A stretch of DNA of 64,000 nt from assembly GCF_035989885.1 (NCBI RefSeq), contig NZ_CP108518.1, positions 5,137,001 through 5,201,000 of the forward strand, read 5' to 3'. The notes beneath the pieces are model-generated. The model was not told the DNA's origin and ran no database searches. It saw nothing but the letters and a program-made list of their open reading frames with translations. Positions 25,612 to 33,092 of this stretch are shown piece by piece; position 1 is the stretch's first letter, and every line of letters begins with the position of its first letter. A program made the translations under genes and the position numbers. The DNA is from Streptomyces sp. NBC_01232. Its GTDB lineage: Bacteria > Actinomycetota > Actinomycetes > Streptomycetales > Streptomycetaceae.

Positions 25612-26870
25612 GCGCCAGCACCGTCTCCACGAAGAAAGCGGCACCCGCCACGAGCGGCCGCAAGAAGCTCACCCTGCCCTGGATCATGCTGATCATCGCG
25701 GGTGGCCTCGCCCTGATCTCGCTGGTCCGCCTGATCTCCGGGGCCGACGACCTGACCTCCATCGGCCAGGTCTCCGGTGCCCTCTCGCTCGCCGTACCGA
25801 TCGGCCTCGCCGGACTCGGCGGTCTGTGGGCCGAGCGCGCGGGCGTCGTCAACATCGGCCTCGAGGGCATGATGATCCTCGGCACCTGGTTCGGTGCCTG
25901 GGCCGGCTACCAGTGGGGTCCGTGGACCGGCGTGGCCGCCGGCATCATCGGCGGCGCCATCGGCGGCCTGCTGCACGCGATCATCACGATCACCTTCAAC
26001 GTCAACCACATCGTCTCCGGTGTGGCGGTCAACATCCTGGCGCTGGGCTTCACCCAGTACCTGTCGAACTTCACGTTCGCGGACGCGCCGGGCGGCTCCT
26101 CCAAGCAGTCGCCGCAGGTCGAGCCGATCTACAAGATCACAATCCCGGGGTTGTCCGACTGGATGGCCGACCTCCAGGGCAAGCACTGGTTCTTCGTCTC
26201 GGACCTCGCCGGTGTCATCGGCGGTCTGATCACCGAGCTGTCGCTGCTGACGGTCGTCGCCCTGCTGCTGATCCCGGCCACCTGGTGGGTGCTGTGGCGG
26301 ACCACCTTCGGTCTGCGGCTGCGCTCCTGCGGTGAGAACCCCATCGCCGCGGAGTCGCTGGGCGTCAACGTCTACAAGTACAAGTACATCGCCGTGATCG
26401 TTTCCGGTGGCCTCGCGGGCCTCGGCGGCGCGTTCCTGTCGATCGTCGCCAGCCCCATCTACCAGGAGGGCCAGACCGGCGGCCGCGGCTACATCGGTCT
26501 CGCCGCGATGATCTTCGGTAACTGGATGCCGGGCGGCATGGCGCTGGGCGCGGGCCTGTTCGGCTTCATCGACAGCCTCAAGCTGCGCGGTGGCGCCGAG
26601 AACGTCCACGCGATGCTGCTGCTGATCGCGATCCTGCTGGTGCTCGTCTGCGTCTGGCAGCTCTACAAGAAGAAGTACATCCAGGCCGGCATCTCGGCGG
26701 CCTTCGCCGCGCTGCTGTTCGTCTGGTACGCGCTGACCGACTCGGTGCCGAGCCAGTTCGTCGACGCGGCCCCGTACCTGACCACGCTGCTCGTGCTCGC
26801 CCTGTCGGCGCAGCGCCTGCGGATGCCCAAGGCGGACGGCATGCCGTACCGCAAGGGTCAGGGCAAGTGA
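25608..26870 (+). CDS. Nucleoside ABC transporter permease (second)
   Basis: 420 residues from GTG 25608 (GTGA overlap with the previous stop). A hydrophilic N-terminus of about 30 residues is followed by multiple helices. YufQ-like features: GLWAERAGVVNIGLEGMMILG, FNVNHIVSGVAVNILALGFTQY (nucleoside transporter-type coupling motif), FGLRLRSCGENPIAAESLG, and FGNWMPGGMALGAGLFGF. The stop overlaps the cytidine deaminase GTG, so uptake and deamination are coupled in one operon. Confidence 0.94.
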   Translation: MSASTVSTKKAAPATSGRKKLTLPWIMLIIAGGLALISLVRLISGADDLTSIGQVSGALSLAVPIGLAGLGGLWAERAGVVNIGLEGMMILGTWFGAWAGYQWGPWTGVAAGIIGGAIGGLLHAIITITFNVNHIVSGVAVNILALGFTQYLSNFTFADAPGGSSKQSPQVEPIYKITIPGLSDWMADLQGKHWFFVSDLAGVIGGLITELSLLTVVALLLIPATWWVLWRTTFGLRLRSCGENPIAAESLGVNVYKYKYIAVIVSGGLAGLGGAFLSIVASPIYQEGQTGGRGYIGLAAMIFGNWMPGGMALGAGLFGFIDSLKLRGGAENVHAMLLLIAILLVLVCVWQLYKKKYIQAGISAAFAALLFVWYALTDSVPSQFVDAAPYLTTLLVLALSAQRLRMPKADGMPYRKGQGK

Positions 26871-27265
26871 CCGCGGAGCACGCGGTGGACTGGGAAGTCC
26901 TGCGGACGGCCGCCCGGGAAGCGATGACCCGGGCGTACGCCCCGTACTCGGGCTTCCCGGTCGGGGTCGCCGCCAGGGTGGACGACGGCCGCGTCGTGAC
27001 CGGCTGCAACGTGGAGAACGCCAGCTACGGGCTGGGCCTGTGCGCCGAGTGCGGGCTGGTCTCCTCCCTCCAGGCCACCGGCGGCGGCCGCCTCACGCAC
27101 TTCACGTGCGTGGACGGCAAGGGCGAGATCCTCGTCCCGTGCGGCCGCTGTCGCCAGCTGCTGTACGAATTCGGCGGCGACGAGCTGCTGGTGGAGACCC
27201 CTGACGGGATCCTCCCGCTGGCGGCGATGCTGCCGCAGGCCTTCGGGCCCGACCACCTGAGATAG
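26867..27265 (+). CDS. cdd: Cytidine deaminase
   Basis: 132 residues, the normal size of the homotetrameric zinc enzyme that converts (deoxy)cytidine to (deoxy)uridine. Motifs: YAPYSGFPVGVAARV, the substrate-binding NVENASYGLGLCAECG with the catalytic CAE, and the zinc-ligand pair PCGRCRQLLYE. The GTG start overlaps the upstream permease stop. It feeds uridine nucleosides to thymidine/uridine phosphorolysis by the next gene. A hairpin follows at 27273-27308. Confidence 0.97.
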   Translation: MTAEHAVDWEVLRTAAREAMTRAYAPYSGFPVGVAARVDDGRVVTGCNVENASYGLGLCAECGLVSSLQATGGGRLTHFTCVDGKGEILVPCGRCRQLLYEFGGDELLVETPDGILPLAAMLPQAFGPDHLR

Positions 27266-27272
27266 CCGTGTC

Positions 27273-27308
27273 GACGGCCCTTCGCCCCTGCCGGGGCGGA
27301 GGGCCGTC
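27273..27308 (+). terminator. Terminator after cytidine deaminase
   Basis: A 16-bp stem (27273-27288 with 27293-27308, one G-T wobble, loop TGCC) precedes the deoA operator and ends the nucleoside transporter operon. Confidence 0.75.
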
Positions 27309-27343
27309 GTACTTCCGTTCCTGAACCCCTCATCTCCCCCTCT

Positions 27344-27355
27344 CTATGCGCGTAG
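27344..27355. promoter_or_regulatory. Nucleoside-regulon operator 3 (deoA)
   Basis: CTATGCGCGTAG, one base from the palindrome CTACGCGCGTAG, 13 bases upstream of the deoA ATG. It abuts the SD (AGAAGGA), so binding would block either the promoter's -10 region or transcription start. Confidence 0.7.
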
Positions 27356-27368
27356 AAGGAAGCACCAC

Positions 27369-28646
27369 ATGGACGTCATCTCCGTCATCCGGACCAAGCG
27401 GGACCGCGGTGAGCTGAGCCCCGAGCAGATCGACTGGGTCATCGACGCCTACACCCGCGGCGTCGTGGCCGACGAGCAGATGTCCGCCCTGGCCATGGCC
27501 ATCCTGCTCAACGGCATGAACCGGACCGAGATCGCCCGCTGGACCGCGGCGATGATCGCGTCCGGCGAGCGCATGAACTTCGACTCCCTCTCCCGCCCCA
27601 CCGCCGACAAGCACTCCACCGGCGGCGTCGGCGACAAGATCACCCTCCCGCTGGCCCCGCTCGTCGCCGCGTGCGGCGCGGCCGTGCCGCAGCTCTCGGG
27701 CCGCGGCCTCGGCCACACGGGCGGCACCCTCGACAAGCTGGAGTCCATCCCCGGCTGGCGCGCGCTGCTCTCCAACGAGGAGATGCTGCACGTCTTGGAC
27801 ACCACCGGCGCGGTCATCTGCGCGGCGGGCGACGGCCTGGCCCCTGCGGACAAGAAGCTCTACGCGCTGCGCGATGTCACCGGCACGGTCGAGGCCATCC
27901 CGCTGATCGCCTCCTCGATCATGTCGAAGAAGATCGCCGAGGGCACCGGCTCGCTCGTCCTGGACGTCAAGGTCGGCACCGGCGCCTTCATGAAGAACCT
28001 CGCGGACGCGCAGGAGCTGGCCCACACGATGGTCGGCCTCGGCACGGACAGCGGCGTCAAGACCGTCGCGCTCCTCACCGACATGTCCACCCCGCTCGGC
28101 CTGACCGCCGGAAACGCCCTCGAAGTCCGCGAGTCGGTCGAGGTCCTGGCCGGCGGCGGCCCCGCCGACGTGGTCGAGCTGACCATCGCGCTGGCCAAGG
28201 AGATGCTGGAAGCGGCGGGCATCAAGGACGCCGACCCGGCGAAGGCCCTTGCCGACGGCTCCGCGATGGACCACTGGCGCCGGATGATCGCGGCCCAGGG
28301 CGGCGACCCGGACGCGACCCTGCCGGTGGCCCGCGAGCAGCACGTGGTCACCGCCCCCGAGTCGGGCGTCCTGACCCGCCTGGACGCGTACGGCGTCGGT
28401 GTCGCGGCGTGGCGCCTGGGCGCCGGCCGCGCGCGCAAGGAGGACCCGGTGCAGGCGGGCGCGGGCGTCGAGCTCCACGCGAAGCCCGGCGACACGGTGA
28501 CGGCGGGCCAGCCGCTGATGACCCTGCACACGGACACCCCGGAGAAGTTCGACTACGCCCTCGCCTCCCTGGCGGGCACGTACGACATCGCCCCGGCGGG
28601 CACGGCCTTCTCCGCCACGCCGATCGTCCTGGACCGCATCGCCTGA
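27369..28646 (+). CDS. deoA: Thymidine phosphorylase
   Basis: 425 residues. It cleaves thymidine (and other pyrimidine nucleosides) to base and (deoxy)ribose-1-phosphate. Motifs: the phosphate-site DKHSTGGVGDKITLPLAPLV, SGRGLGHTGGTLDKLESIPG (family signature), MSKKIAEGTGSLVLDVKVG, and a C-terminal biotinyl-like alpha/beta domain. ATG 27369 has AGAAGGA upstream. It continues the pathway from the nucleoside transporter and cytidine deaminase; its sugar phosphate would go to the phosphosugar mutase at 52863 and DeoC at 44349. Confidence 0.97.
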   Translation: MDVISVIRTKRDRGELSPEQIDWVIDAYTRGVVADEQMSALAMAILLNGMNRTEIARWTAAMIASGERMNFDSLSRPTADKHSTGGVGDKITLPLAPLVAACGAAVPQLSGRGLGHTGGTLDKLESIPGWRALLSNEEMLHVLDTTGAVICAAGDGLAPADKKLYALRDVTGTVEAIPLIASSIMSKKIAEGTGSLVLDVKVGTGAFMKNLADAQELAHTMVGLGTDSGVKTVALLTDMSTPLGLTAGNALEVRESVEVLAGGGPADVVELTIALAKEMLEAAGIKDADPAKALADGSAMDHWRRMIAAQGGDPDATLPVAREQHVVTAPESGVLTRLDAYGVGVAAWRLGAGRARKEDPVQAGAGVELHAKPGDTVTAGQPLMTLHTDTPEKFDYALASLAGTYDIAPAGTAFSATPIVLDRIA

Positions 28647-28670
28647 CCTGCGGCTTCCCCTTCGAATGGA

Positions 28671-28698
28671 CGGGACCGGTGGACCCCCACCGGTCCCG
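28671..28698 (+). terminator. Terminator after deoA
   Basis: CGGGACCGGTGG at 28671-28682 and CCACCGGTCCCG at 28687-28698 form a perfect 12-bp stem with a 4-base loop, 24 bases after the deoA stop. Confidence 0.75.
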
Positions 28699-28744
28699 TT
28701 CGCCGTGCTGGGATCGGTGCCGACCGGTTCCTGAGGAGCAGCCC

Positions 28745-28873
28745 ATGAGTGCACCAGCCCCGTACCTGTCCGCGTACGACAGCTGGGAGGGCCTGGTGGC
28801 GGCCGCCGAGGAGCACTACGTGCCCGCCCCGTTCGGCATCGACCTCGACACCTCCGACTTCCCGGTCCCCTGA
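28745..28873 (+). CDS. Small hypothetical protein (42 residues)
   Basis: MSAPAPYLSAYDSWEGLV... ends GIDLDTSDFPVP. The ATG is preceded by GAGGAGC, a good SD at six bases. The peptide is acidic, aromatic-rich and without a signal. It sits after the deoA terminator and ends three bases before the stop of the convergent minus-strand gene. Codon third positions are G/C-rich like real genes. Function unknown; short enough to be missed by gene callers. Confidence 0.5.
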   Translation: MSAPAPYLSAYDSWEGLVAAAEEHYVPAPFGIDLDTSDFPVP

Positions 28874-28875
28874 CC

Positions 28876-29436
28876 TCAGAGCACCGGCAGGGCCTGGCCC
28901 GGCCCCGGTTCGAAGAGGTGCTCCAGCCAGAACAGGTAGCCCCGCAGGTAGGCCTCCAGGCCGCCGTCGTCGATGTACGCGACGAAGTCCCGGTGGCCCT
29001 GGGCGGCCTCCCGGTAGTGCCCGGAGTACGGCGACTCCGGGTCGTAGGCGGCCCACTCGGCCCCGATGGTCACGGCCCACTCCCGCACCCGGCCCCGGTC
29101 CGCCCACCAGTCGCGGACCGACTCCACCGTCCAGTGATCGTCGCCGTCGCAGGCGTAGGCGGTGTACAGCTCCAGCCCCGCGCCGTGCACGAAGGCCCCG
29201 GTCTCCTCGGCGGTGACGGGCTGGCGGAAGACGAACTCGCGCTCGCCGTCGTAGGCGATGTGGTGCGGGGCCTCCAGGCGGCCCATCATCATGCAGTCGG
29301 TGTCCGCCCCGTAGAACGGGCCCGGGACGTTGCGCCAGTTCCGGTCGGCCCACCTGCCCTGGAACACCGGGAACCTCGCATCGGCCGCGGCGAGGGCGCG
29401 GGCGGTCGGCAGGGGATCCCAGTAGGCAGGCGGCAT
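28876..29436 (-). CDS. Conserved hypothetical protein
   Basis: 186 residues, soluble, aromatic- and acid-rich, no signal peptide. Starts MPPAYWDPLPTARALAAAD; contains GPFYGADTDCMMMGRLEAP and EREFVFRQPVTAEE. Similar Streptomyces proteins exist in memory without a defined function. ATG 29436 is the only convincing start. Convergent with the small gene at 28745 and divergent from the STAS gene. No role assigned. Confidence 0.7.
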   Translation of the reverse strand: MPPAYWDPLPTARALAAADARFPVFQGRWADRNWRNVPGPFYGADTDCMMMGRLEAPHHIAYDGEREFVFRQPVTAEETGAFVHGAGLELYTAYACDGDDHWTVESVRDWWADRGRVREWAVTIGAEWAAYDPESPYSGHYREAAQGHRDFVAYIDDGGLEAYLRGYLFWLEHLFEPGPGQALPVL

Positions 29437-29492
29437 CCGGCCATTGTGCGCGTCCGCCGATGAATTCGGGCGGGCGGGGGAGTCACCCCCTC

Positions 29493-29828
29493 GTGGAGAT
29501 CATTCGGCTCGTGCTGCCCGGACCCGCCCCGACCGCCCGGGACGCGGCACGGCTGTGCGCCCGGCTGGTCCTGCTGTACGAGGACGGGGCGGCGGCCGTG
29601 GAATGCGACGCCGGGGCCGTCACCGCGCCGGGCCTCGGCACCGTCGAGGTGCTGGCCCGGCTGCGGCTGGCCGCCCGGGGGCGGCCGCTGCGGGTGACCG
29701 GGGCCGCGCCCGCGCTGCGGGCCCTACTGGACCTCGTAGGCCTCGTCGAGGTGCTCGGGGAGGCCGAACAGCGGGAACCACCGGGCGGTGTCCAGGAAGG
29801 CGTTGAGCCCGACGATCTTGCCCTCTGA
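29493..29828 (+). CDS. STAS-domain protein
   Basis: 111 residues from GTG 29493 (ATG 29460 is possible). The core (CARLVLLYEDGAAAVECDAG ... LGTVEVLARLRLAARGRPLRVTG) has the STAS beta-alpha pattern of anti-anti-sigma-factor-like proteins. The phosphoacceptor Ser/Thr normally in a D-S-T/S motif is not obvious: the corresponding segment reads AGAVTAPGLGTVE. Its last 105 bases overlap, antisense, the end of the sigma factor gene at 29724, a tail-to-tail overlap of two plausible genes. Confidence 0.65.
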   Translation: MEIIRLVLPGPAPTARDAARLCARLVLLYEDGAAAVECDAGAVTAPGLGTVEVLARLRLAARGRPLRVTGAAPALRALLDLVGLVEVLGEAEQREPPGGVQEGVEPDDLAL

Positions 29829-30725
29829 GACCTCCAGCACCTGCAGGGCCCACGGGGTGTGGCCGGGCGCGCCGTCCTCGCGCGGACGGTACTGGCCGAA
29901 GGCGGGCATGCCGTTCGCCGTCGTCGGGATCAGCCGGGATCCCTTGCAGCCGATGCCCTGGTTCAGGTGCCAGGCCGCGATGTCCTCGTGGCCCTGGAGC
30001 CACAGGTCGAACGGCGGCATCGAGAGCACCGCGTCCTCGTGCAGGAGCGAGGTGAGCCGCGTGATGTCGTAGGCCTCGAAGGCGGAGAGGTACTGCTCCA
30101 GCAGCTTCGCCTGGTCCGCGTCGAGCGGATCCGCCGGGTCGCTGTCGCGCAGCGCCTGTCCGGCGAGGGTGGCCCGCGCCCGCTGGAGGGCGCTGTTCAC
30201 CGAGGCCGTCGTGGTCTCCAGGAGCTGGGCCACCTCGTCGGCCTTCCAGGCCAGCACCTCGCGCAGGATCAGCACCGCCCGCTGCTTGGCGGGCAGGTGC
30301 TGGAGGGCCGCGACGAAGGCCAGCCGGACGGACTCCTTCGCCAGCGCCATCTCCGCCGGGTCGGCGGTCTGCGGCAGCACTCGGCCGTCCGGGACCGGCT
30401 CCAGCCAGGTCACCTCGGGGCGCTCGTTGAGTACGGCGGAGGACTGGTGCTGCGGGGCGGTGAGGTCCATCGGGCGGGCCCGCCTGTTCCCGGCGTTCAG
30501 CAGGTCCAGGCAGACGTTGGTGGCGATCCGGTACAGCCACGACCGCAGCGAGGAGCGGCCCTCGAACTTGGAGTGGCTCCGCCAGGCGCGGACGTAGGTG
30601 TCCTGCACCGCGTCCTCGGCGTCGAAGGAGGAGCCGAGCATCCGGTAGCAGTAACCGGTGAGCTCGACCCGGTACCGGTCCATGGCCGTGTCGAGGTCCA
30701 TGTCATTGGTCGCGAGATCGCTCAT
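29724..30725 (-). CDS. SigG/SigJ-like ECF sigma factor with SnoaL-type C-terminal domain
   Basis: 333 residues. Region 2: LTGYCYRMLGSSFDAEDAVQ and RSSLRSWLYRIATNVCLDLL. Region 4: LPAKQRAVLILREVLAWKADEVAQ followed by TTTASVNSALQRARATL. A C-terminal SnoaL/NTF2-like domain of about 110 residues follows (EQYLSAFEAYDITRLTSLL, HEDAVLSMPPFDLWLQG), as in large ECF sigma factors, where it modulates activity without a classic anti-sigma. ATG 30725 is followed by a promoter region shared with the divergent MFS gene. Target genes unknown. Confidence 0.93.
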   Translation of the reverse strand: MSDLATNDMDLDTAMDRYRVELTGYCYRMLGSSFDAEDAVQDTYVRAWRSHSKFEGRSSLRSWLYRIATNVCLDLLNAGNRRARPMDLTAPQHQSSAVLNERPEVTWLEPVPDGRVLPQTADPAEMALAKESVRLAFVAALQHLPAKQRAVLILREVLAWKADEVAQLLETTTASVNSALQRARATLAGQALRDSDPADPLDADQAKLLEQYLSAFEAYDITRLTSLLHEDAVLSMPPFDLWLQGHEDIAAWHLNQGIGCKGSRLIPTTANGMPAFGQYRPREDGAPGHTPWALQVLEVSEGKIVGLNAFLDTARWFPLFGLPEHLDEAYEVQ

Positions 30726-30821
30726 GTCCGTCCGTCCCCCTGGTGGTTCCGCTCCTTCGGAACCTACCGGAGGGGTCCGACAACGGCAGCCGGAACCGTC
30801 ACGGCGACCCGGTCTGTCGAT

Positions 30822-30843
30822 GTCAAGTTTCTTGACGTCAAGA
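30822..30843. promoter_or_regulatory. Inverted-repeat cluster GTCAAG/CTTGAC
   Basis: Three half-sites in series: GTCAAG, CTTGAC and GTCAAG. The last two make the perfect palindrome TCTTGACGTCAAGA at 30830-30843. The spacing and sequence resemble MarR-family operators in actinomycetes. It lies between the sigma factor and the MFS transporter genes. Confidence 0.5.
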
Positions 30844-30864
30844 TTAATCTGCGGCAGGCTTCAT

Positions 30865-30892
30865 CCAGGTATCTCGATGTCGAGATACCTGG
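30865..30892. promoter_or_regulatory. 28-bp near-perfect palindrome, probable MarR-type operator
   Basis: Arms of 13 bases (CCAGGTATCTCGA at 30865-30877 and its exact complement at 30880-30892) flank a TG centre. The core TATCTCGA-TG-TCGAGATA resembles MarR-family sites. It lies 32 bases before the MFS gene start, where a repressor would block transcription. Confidence 0.6.
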
Positions 30893-30924
30893 GACGGTGG
30901 ACGCGGTCGAAGCGGGGGACTGGG

Positions 30925-32274
30925 ATGCGGCGCGGCAGGAAGATCCGCAGGACGCAGGAGCGCCAGGAGGCCGGACTGCTGGCGCAACTGCGCCGGCCGC
31001 CCGGCGGCCGGGACGCGCGGATCATGCTGCTCACCCAGGCGCTGGACCGCGCGGGTACCGGCGTGTGGGCCGCGTCCTCCGTCCTCTACTTCACCTTCGT
31101 CGTCGGCCTCGACGCCGGGCAGCTCGGCCTGCTGCTGGGTGCGGCCGGCGTGGCGGGCATCGCCGGATCCCCGCTCGCCGGCCACCTCGCCGACCGCTTC
31201 CAGGTGCGCACCCTGCTGATCGGCTGCCACCTCATCCGGCTCGCGGCCCTGGGCGCACTGCTGCTGGTCACCGACTTCCGCCTGCTGCTGCTCCTGTTCG
31301 CCGTGACCCACCTGGGAGACCGGGCCGCCAAGACGCTGGAGATGCTCTTCGCCACCCGGGTCGCGGGTGAACGGCGCTCCACCTACCAGGCACTGTCGCG
31401 CAGTTCGGCGAACGCCGGCTACGCCCTCGGCGCGGGCCTCGCCGCCATCGGCCTCGCCGTGGGCACCCGGGGCGCCTACCAGGTGCTGATCCTGGCCAAC
31501 GCGCTGTCGTTCCTCATCGCCGCGGTCCTGGTGTGGCGCACCCGGGAGCCGCGCGGCGGCGGGCTCGTGGTCGCCCGGCCCGGAGCGGAGGCAGGCGCCC
31601 CGGCGTCCGGGGCCGGCCCCTGGCGGGACCGCGGCTACCTGCGCTTCGTCCTGCTCGACATCCCGATGAACCTCGACGACTCGATCATCGGCGTCGGCCT
31701 GCCGCTGTGGCTGGTCGGCCACACCACGGCCCCGCACGCCCTGATCCCGGCCTTCCTCGTCATCAACACCGTGCTCGTCGTCGCCCTGCAGCTACGGGTG
31801 TCGGCGCGGGTCCCGGACGCCCGCCGGGCGGCCGGCGCGGTCGCCGTGTACGGCCTGCTGACCCTGGCCTGCTGCGTCTTCCTGGCCGCCGCTCCCGCGG
31901 GCGGGGTCTGGGCCGCCTCGGCCGCCCTCCTCACCGCGGCGGTGCTGGCCACCGCGGCCGAGCTGATGCGTTCGGTGAGCTCCTGGGAGCTCGCGGTCTC
32001 CCTCGCGCCCCGGGAGGCGCGAGCCTCCTACCTCGGGGTCGCCGGCATGGCCCAGTCCGTGCAGAAGTCCGCGGGCCCGCTGCTGCTCACCGGCGCGGTG
32101 ATGGCGGCCGGCCCGGCGGGATGGCTGGCACTCGGCGCGGGCGTGGCGGGACTGTCCCTCGTCCAGCGCCGGGCGAGCCTGCGGCGGCTGGACCGCCTGA
32201 CCGCCGCACCCGCACCCGCCGTACCCGCCGCGTCCGCGCCGGCCGCGCCCGCACCGGGCGCCGACACGGCCTAG
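30925..32274 (+). CDS. MFS transporter (drug/exporter type)
   Basis: 449 residues, about twelve transmembrane segments. Starts MRRGRKIRRTQ at ATG 30925, preceding a hydrophilic stretch; the frame opens much earlier (30658) over non-coding DNA. MFS motif A-like LAGHLADRFQVRTLL is visible, with GDRAAKTLEMLFATRV in the loop after helix 4. Preceded by two palindromes that look like operators. The stop TAG overlaps the stop of the convergent L,D-transpeptidase by two bases. Substrate unknown. Confidence 0.88.
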   Translation: MRRGRKIRRTQERQEAGLLAQLRRPPGGRDARIMLLTQALDRAGTGVWAASSVLYFTFVVGLDAGQLGLLLGAAGVAGIAGSPLAGHLADRFQVRTLLIGCHLIRLAALGALLLVTDFRLLLLLFAVTHLGDRAAKTLEMLFATRVAGERRSTYQALSRSSANAGYALGAGLAAIGLAVGTRGAYQVLILANALSFLIAAVLVWRTREPRGGGLVVARPGAEAGAPASGAGPWRDRGYLRFVLLDIPMNLDDSIIGVGLPLWLVGHTTAPHALIPAFLVINTVLVVALQLRVSARVPDARRAAGAVAVYGLLTLACCVFLAAAPAGGVWAASAALLTAAVLATAAELMRSVSSWELAVSLAPREARASYLGVAGMAQSVQKSAGPLLLTGAVMAAGPAGWLALGAGVAGLSLVQRRASLRRLDRLTAAPAPAVPAASAPAAPAPGADTA

Positions 32275-33002
32275 GTACCGGGCTTGCGCCCGTACACGTA
32301 GACGTCCTCGCCCTTCCCCAGCAGGTTCCAGTACGCCTTGGCGTCGGCGGACCGCATGTTCACGCAGCCGCCCGAACCGGGCGGGTTCCACATGCTCTTG
32401 GTGGTCGAGTGGAAGGCGATGCCCCCGTCGAAGAACTGGGCGTACGGCATCCTGACGTTGTAGAGCGTCGACCAGTGGTCGATGCTCCGGTAGTAGATCT
32501 TCTTCAGGCCGGTCCGGGTCTCCGTGCCGTCCTTGCCGGTGCGGACCGGGACGGGCCCGTACGTGAGGGTGGCACCGTCCTGGATCCAGCTGAGCTGCCG
32601 CGTCAGGTCGACGCAGGCGATCCGCCCCCGGTTCACCGGGCAGTTGCCCGCCCTGTTCGGGGTGGTGCCGGCCGCCCGCTGGGCCAGCATCGTGCTCATC
32701 GTCTGCCAGGTCAGCGGCCCCGCGTATCCCTGGGTCGGGGTGATCCCGTGGCTCGCCTGGAAGGACCGGATCGCCGTGCAGTCGGCCGCCGACTGCTTCC
32801 CGTCCACCGGCCGTCCGAGGAACTGCTCGACCTGCCGCTGGTGGGGCCCCGTGGTGAGGTTGCAGGAGGCGGCGGCCTGCGCCGCCCCGCCGCCGGCCAC
32901 CACCAGCGGCAACGCCAGCGCGGCCGCCCCGCACAGCACCGCCGCCCGCTGCCCCGGGCGCCCGCGTGACGCCCGTGTCCCCGTGTCCGGTCCCGTCCCC
33001 AT
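32271..33002 (-). CDS. L,D-transpeptidase with peptidoglycan-binding domain (secreted)
   Basis: 243 residues from ATG 33002, which has GGGGAGGA just upstream; GTG 33023 is an alternative. An N-terminal signal peptide ends in AQA-A. A peptidoglycan-binding segment follows (VEQFLGRPVDGKQSAADC ... FQASHGITPTQGYAGPLTWQTM), then a YkuD domain with FFDGGIAFHSTTKS and the catalytic GSGGCVNMR (Cys about 213). The catalytic motif reads S-G-G-C rather than the usual S-H-G-C. Exported peptidoglycan cross-linker, paralogue of the gene at 9686. Confidence 0.85.
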   Translation of the reverse strand: MGTGPDTGTRASRGRPGQRAAVLCGAAALALPLVVAGGGAAQAAASCNLTTGPHQRQVEQFLGRPVDGKQSAADCTAIRSFQASHGITPTQGYAGPLTWQTMSTMLAQRAAGTTPNRAGNCPVNRGRIACVDLTRQLSWIQDGATLTYGPVPVRTGKDGTETRTGLKKIYYRSIDHWSTLYNVRMPYAQFFDGGIAFHSTTKSMWNPPGSGGCVNMRSADAKAYWNLLGKGEDVYVYGRKPGT

Positions 33003-33092
33003 CCGGTCCTCCCCTGCTCGCACCGCAATCGTTCTCCGTGTTCAATGCCCGGAAAACACGCAGGGGTTGCCCCGTCGGGAGCGTAGATTTCG

